A stretch of DNA of 21,396 nt from Mortierella sp. BCC40632 (lineage: Eukaryota; Mortierellomycota; Mortierellomycetes; Mortierellales; Mortierellaceae), in the NCBI GenBank assembly GCA_011634665.1, contig WAEK01000057.1, forward strand, positions 1 through 21,396, in the 5' to 3' direction. Below the pieces are notes generated by a model. It ran no database searches. It had not been told where the DNA came from and saw only the letters and a list, made by a program, of their open reading frames with translations. The position numbers and the translations under genes were made by a program. Of this stretch, positions 18,162 through 21,396 are shown in pieces; the first letter of the stretch is position 1, and every line of letters begins with the position of its first letter.

Positions 18162-18698
18162 CTATTTTTATAATTTAGTCTCTTTCCTTCTTGACAAATA
18201 AAAATCCCACTAATCACTCTGCTCAAACAACCACGCTACTGATCCACACCTACATCATGAAATAATTTCTTGGCACAAAGCATGTATAACAGACTCACAT
18301 TTGCATTCTGAGTATCTCGAGTCGTTTTACTTTTTAAATCTCTTTTTTTTTATCCGGTTCTCTCCCCATGAAGACCCATGACTCATTTCCGCATACTAAT
18401 CCTAAATGCAGCATGAAAGCCCCCCCATTAAATTGCTTCTGTCCCATCTGTCCCATGACCTAACCCGCCAAAATACGGATCCATTTTATGTTACACGGAT
18501 TAACGTATCTCACCATTCCTCCTACATCAAACTCCGCTTCCAGATCCCAGTCCAGTCCTCCTGTGCTTGATCGGCGGGAACTCTATTCTCTATTTTTCAG
18601 ACTCCGTGCACAGCTTTCACATTAAACCAGAACTAAACAGGTTCACCATTATCACCCCTGTTCCTCCCATTATCTTTTTTTTTTTTTTTTTTTTTTCT
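18162..18698. other. Divergent intergenic region
   Basis: Separates the minus-strand gene from the protease gene. It holds a lone half unit of the 40-bp repeat (18266-18281) and a T22 run (18675-18696). No gene seen. Confidence 0.5.
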
Positions 18699-18706
18699 TT
18701 ATAAAG
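18699..18706 (+). promoter_or_regulatory. TATA box, protease gene
   Basis: TTTATAAAGATAAC directly after a poly-T run, about 190 bp before the start codon; the same TATAAAGATA form as at 9293-9300 and 2985-2992. Confidence 0.45.
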
Positions 18707-18767
18707 ATAACTTTGCTGTCATCCCTCCGAATTCAAATATTACCCTCCCACCTTTCCCCTCTTTTCG

Positions 18768-18880
18768 CAAAAAAAAAATATTATAAAAAAAAAAGAAAAA
18801 AAAAAAAAAAAAAAAAGAAAAAAAAAAGAAAAGAAAAGAAAAGAAAAGAAAAGAAAAGAAAAGAAAAGAAAAGAGAACAA
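18768..18880 (+). repeat. Poly-A and (AAAAG)n tract in the 5' UTR of the protease gene
   Basis: A runs give way to about ten AAAAG units (18828-18874). The lysine-rich frame across it merges with the protein frame but is not likely coding; the first ATG after it is at 18893. Confidence 0.85.
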
Positions 18881-18892
18881 AAAATTATAAAA

Positions 18893-21057
18893 ATGATCTC
18901 AACAAAAGACCAATTCATATCTGAGCTTTACATCCTCATTGGTGTTGCATACACTTGTACTCATATCACCCAATCCCACATAAACACGCTCGTCTCTCTG
19001 GGTTTCGAACTATCGACCTCAAGCTCACAAACCAACTACATCGATTCCATCTGCGACTCACTCTCATCGATTAGCACACTTTCAAGCTCAATTTTGACTC
19101 CTTCCACTTATCAACAAGTTTCTCCCAATATTCACAATGTTGTAACCTCCGACAATACCCTTCAACGTATACTCTCTCCTCCGCTGTACTCTCAAGACTG
19201 GCCCCACCTTGATCTTATCTCGAGTTCCTCCAACAACACCCATCAACTCGACAGTCGGTTCTCAAATACTCAACAAACAACCCCAAGTCCGCCCAGTCAA
19301 CAATGTCACTTATCTTATACTCCTGCTAAGTAACGTCTGCCTTCATTGTAATTCATTACGCGCGTGACGGGTTCACCTCTTCGCGGGGGCTCTATTCAAT
19401 ACTTACATGGTTTTATATATTGATATTATTTTTCGAATCCTTAGACACTCTTCACAGTGTTCTCCTACAAACACTCCAGAAATATCGAAAATACTCGACC
19501 ACATAGCCAACTCCCCTACCACCCCCTGGATGATTCTATTGCGTTTTGAGAAAAACACAGACAATATTAGTGCGCCTTTCGACGTTAAAAGTGATACCAA
19601 CTCGCCATTCGACAATGCAGCGCACTCTCCTACAAGCATCAGCTCCTCATGCACACCACCTAGCACTAAGTGCGATGCCTCTTCTCAATCCAATACCTCC
19701 ATTTATTCAGAAAAATATTGCATGCCATGGGGATTCTCGTTTAATGGCATCCGATATACAGAACACTTGCTCTCTTGATGCGCCTCTCATTGCATGGTTC
19801 ATTTTACGGTCTTCCAAAAACAACGCTCATCCACCATTCCTGCTATCTTCTAAAATAATCAACGGTTTATCCAATATGGACCACCTAATGGACGTTGAAA
19901 ACGCATTGACGTCACAAGAGTGGAGTAAGGCTAGATGGATTTGGTGTACAAAGGTCCATACATCAACAACCCAGTCTCAAAAACACCGATCACTCTGGGG
20001 AAGTATCTATGAGACTTTCCTAGACCATTTGCCCGATTTAACGACAATCAAGTATACTCAAAGGACATGCTGTACAGCGACCACATGCCCTGACTTTCAA
20101 AAGACAGAGTTCAAAGTAATGCATTCAATCCTCATCCACAACCCTTTCAACATTACACAACACATTCTCAACAATTCAATACAACCCGGACACTCGAATT
20201 GCTCGTGCTTTATTGACAGTGCGCAAGCTCACACTATGGACTTCACTCAACTCCGAAAACAATCAATACGTAACGTTGACACCGGAGATATTAATGAGTG
20301 GTTTTCTTGTTCAGGCGTTCGCACAAGTGGAGATATTTCTATTACACAATCACCCTATATCCTTGTTTTAAACTGCTTGGATTCATGGCACTCCATGAAA
20401 GCGACAGAAGGTCACCTTAAAATGCCTGAGCCGACTCTTACTTTTCATGGATACACGTATTACCTTGGTGCTCTCTTTTTTGGAAACGGATCCCATTTTA
20501 GTTGTCAAATAATTTGCGATGAAATGGCAATTTTTTATGATGGCCTGTCAACTATTCCGTGCCAGCAGATGCCCAAAACCGTTATGGGGTTACCAGAGTC
20601 GTATATGGACAATGGATACATACTCGACCAAGTTTGGTACATCAAATCTACAGCCTCCTCTCCTTTGACCTCTGACCAATCAAACGAAACCCAGTCCTAC
20701 ACATCCAAGTCTCCCAACTTACAACAAAAACCCAGTTTCTCAAGCTCAAGCTTCAACCATACAAAAAGTACACAACTTCGACGTTCCCTCCGATATATAC
20801 CATCGATTCAACAGACAAACACAGAAAAAGACTTTTATCCGGTCGGTCTATCGATCGCTGATGTAAAACTTAAAGGAAAAAGACCGGTGTGTGCGTTTTG
20901 TAAAAAGCTTATTGATCGAGGTGACACTAGGCTTGTATATAAAAAAAAAATGACGTCCAATAACTTGCACGGCGTCACATTCACTCATAGAAATCTCAAC
21001 TGTTTAAAAGCTCTTCCAACTAAATACCAACTCAAAGCCGAAAAACTCGTTGTTTAA
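18893..21057 (+). CDS. USP-like cysteine protease with PARP-like zinc finger, frame-shifted before the active site
   Basis: Exon 1 (18893-19329) joins exon 2 at 19445 through a 115-nt intron (GTAACG...CTTAG) in phase 2. Exon 2 is read to 19760 (GIRYT), where the frame must move by +1 (one base skipped or two lost) to continue as NTCSLDAPLIAWFIL (Cys codon 19768). The uncorrected frame stops at 19776. Conceptual length is about 682. N-T-C-x-L-D is the Cys box of clan CA ubiquitin proteases. Gly-S-HFSC (His codon 20494) and FYDGL (Asp 20539) form the His box. Cys pairs between them may bind zinc, as in USP fingers. The C-terminus has C-x2-C-x28-H-x4-C (codons 20890-21003), like a PARP-type finger. 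The expected role is deubiquitinase or SUMO-protease-like, which is unproven. It is a broken copy unless the shift is a sequence error or programmed. Confidence 0.65.
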
Positions 21058-21127
21058 TAGCAAAATAATAAACCTGAATCTGTTTTTACCATTTTCAACC
21101 TACGTTGTACTACTTATCTAAGGAGAA
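21058..21127. other. 3' flank of the protease gene
   Basis: CAAAATAATAAACC just after the stop is a plausible polyadenylation signal region. Nothing else seen. Confidence 0.35.
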
Positions 21128-21200
21128 AACAACCTCCTTCACAGTAGCCTCGTGCTACAGATCGTGCAACTGAACGTATATATTCCATAAATATAAGAAC
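21128..21200 (-). repeat. Partial, diverged MITE copy
   Basis: CTCCTTCACAGTAGCCTCGTGCTACAGATCGTGCAAC follows the element core CTCCCTTCGCAGTAACCCCATACAACGGACCGTGCAT. It sits immediately left of the intact copy at 21224, separated by an A-rich stretch, so one copy landed beside an older one. Confidence 0.55.
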
Positions 21201-21223
21201 AAAAAAAAAACAAAAAACAAATA

Positions 21224-21366
21224 TTGTCCTTTTCACCTGTTTTTGACTTCTGTTTGCCCTGCTTAATGGAGGATTTGCCGCTCCCTTCGCAGTAACCCCA
21301 TACAACGGACCGTGCATAATCCACGAAAATAAAAGTGGAAAAACCAAAAACAGATGAAATGGAGAA
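21224..21366 (-). mobile_element. 143-bp TIR element (Stowaway-like MITE), copy 3
   Basis: Begins TTGTCCTTTTCACCTGTTTTTG and ends CAAAAACAGATGAAATGGAGAA. It is flanked by TA on both sides (21222-21223 and 21367-21368). Orientation is opposite to the copies at 667 and 3161. Same length as both, moderately diverged from them in the middle. Confidence 0.85.
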
Positions 21367-21396
21367 TAATAGACGACCTAGAATAATTCTTTATTC

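Noticed and set aside
667..21366. The inverted MITE copies as termini of one 20-kb element
   Set aside because: Each copy has its own TIRs and TA borders, so they are separate short elements; further copies lie inside.

Overview
The window looks like nuclear DNA of an early-diverging fungus, most likely Mucoromycota (Mucorales-like); the lineage is an inference. The evidence is a eukaryotic-type LSU rRNA 3' fragment, short GT-AG introns that restore reading frames, TATA boxes 70-240 bp upstream of start codons, long pyrimidine and A/T tracts, and one protein (15656-17347) of a type I associate with large zygomycete families. There are no bacterial operons or Shine-Dalgarno sites. All homology statements are from reading by eye.

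Left part (1-4.9 kb), all genes on the minus strand: a short OB-like protein that seems to lack its 5' exon (24-581), a leucine-rich-repeat protein (1973-2797), and a two-exon protein with two possible ubiquitin-like modules (3639-4572). Copies of a 143-bp TIR element with TA target sites (a Stowaway-like MITE) lie between them.

Middle (4.9-11.4 kb): the last ~570 nt of an LSU rRNA gene stand alone (4922-5493). A flanking sequence next to it recurs at 7822. Two paralogous minus-strand genes follow (5945-7084 and 8272-9212). Each has an acidic exon 1 with a YERL motif, a phase-2 intron and an OB-like exon 2. Then come a decayed plus-strand reading frame (9512-10049) and a two-exon alpha-helical protein gene on the minus strand (10343-11343).

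Right part (11.4-21.4 kb): 2.6 kb without a convincing gene, then a zinc-finger/coiled-coil protein (14086-14622), a 40-bp tandem repeat with higher-order structure (14808-15223), a two-exon PD-(D/E)XK-nuclease-like protein (15656-17347), a small basic minus-strand protein (17485-18102), and a USP-like cysteine protease with a PARP-like C-terminal zinc finger (18893-21057). The protease changes reading frame a few bases before its catalytic Cys. A 143-bp MITE in inverted orientation relative to the first two copies closes the window.

How the genes work together is not evident. The right-hand cluster (DNA-binding finger, nuclease-like protein, protease with zinc finger) has the composition of a large mobile element or a selfish gene island, but no terminal repeats unique to that cluster were seen. 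Overall it reads as a repeat-rich, fast-evolving accessory region with a stray rDNA fragment.
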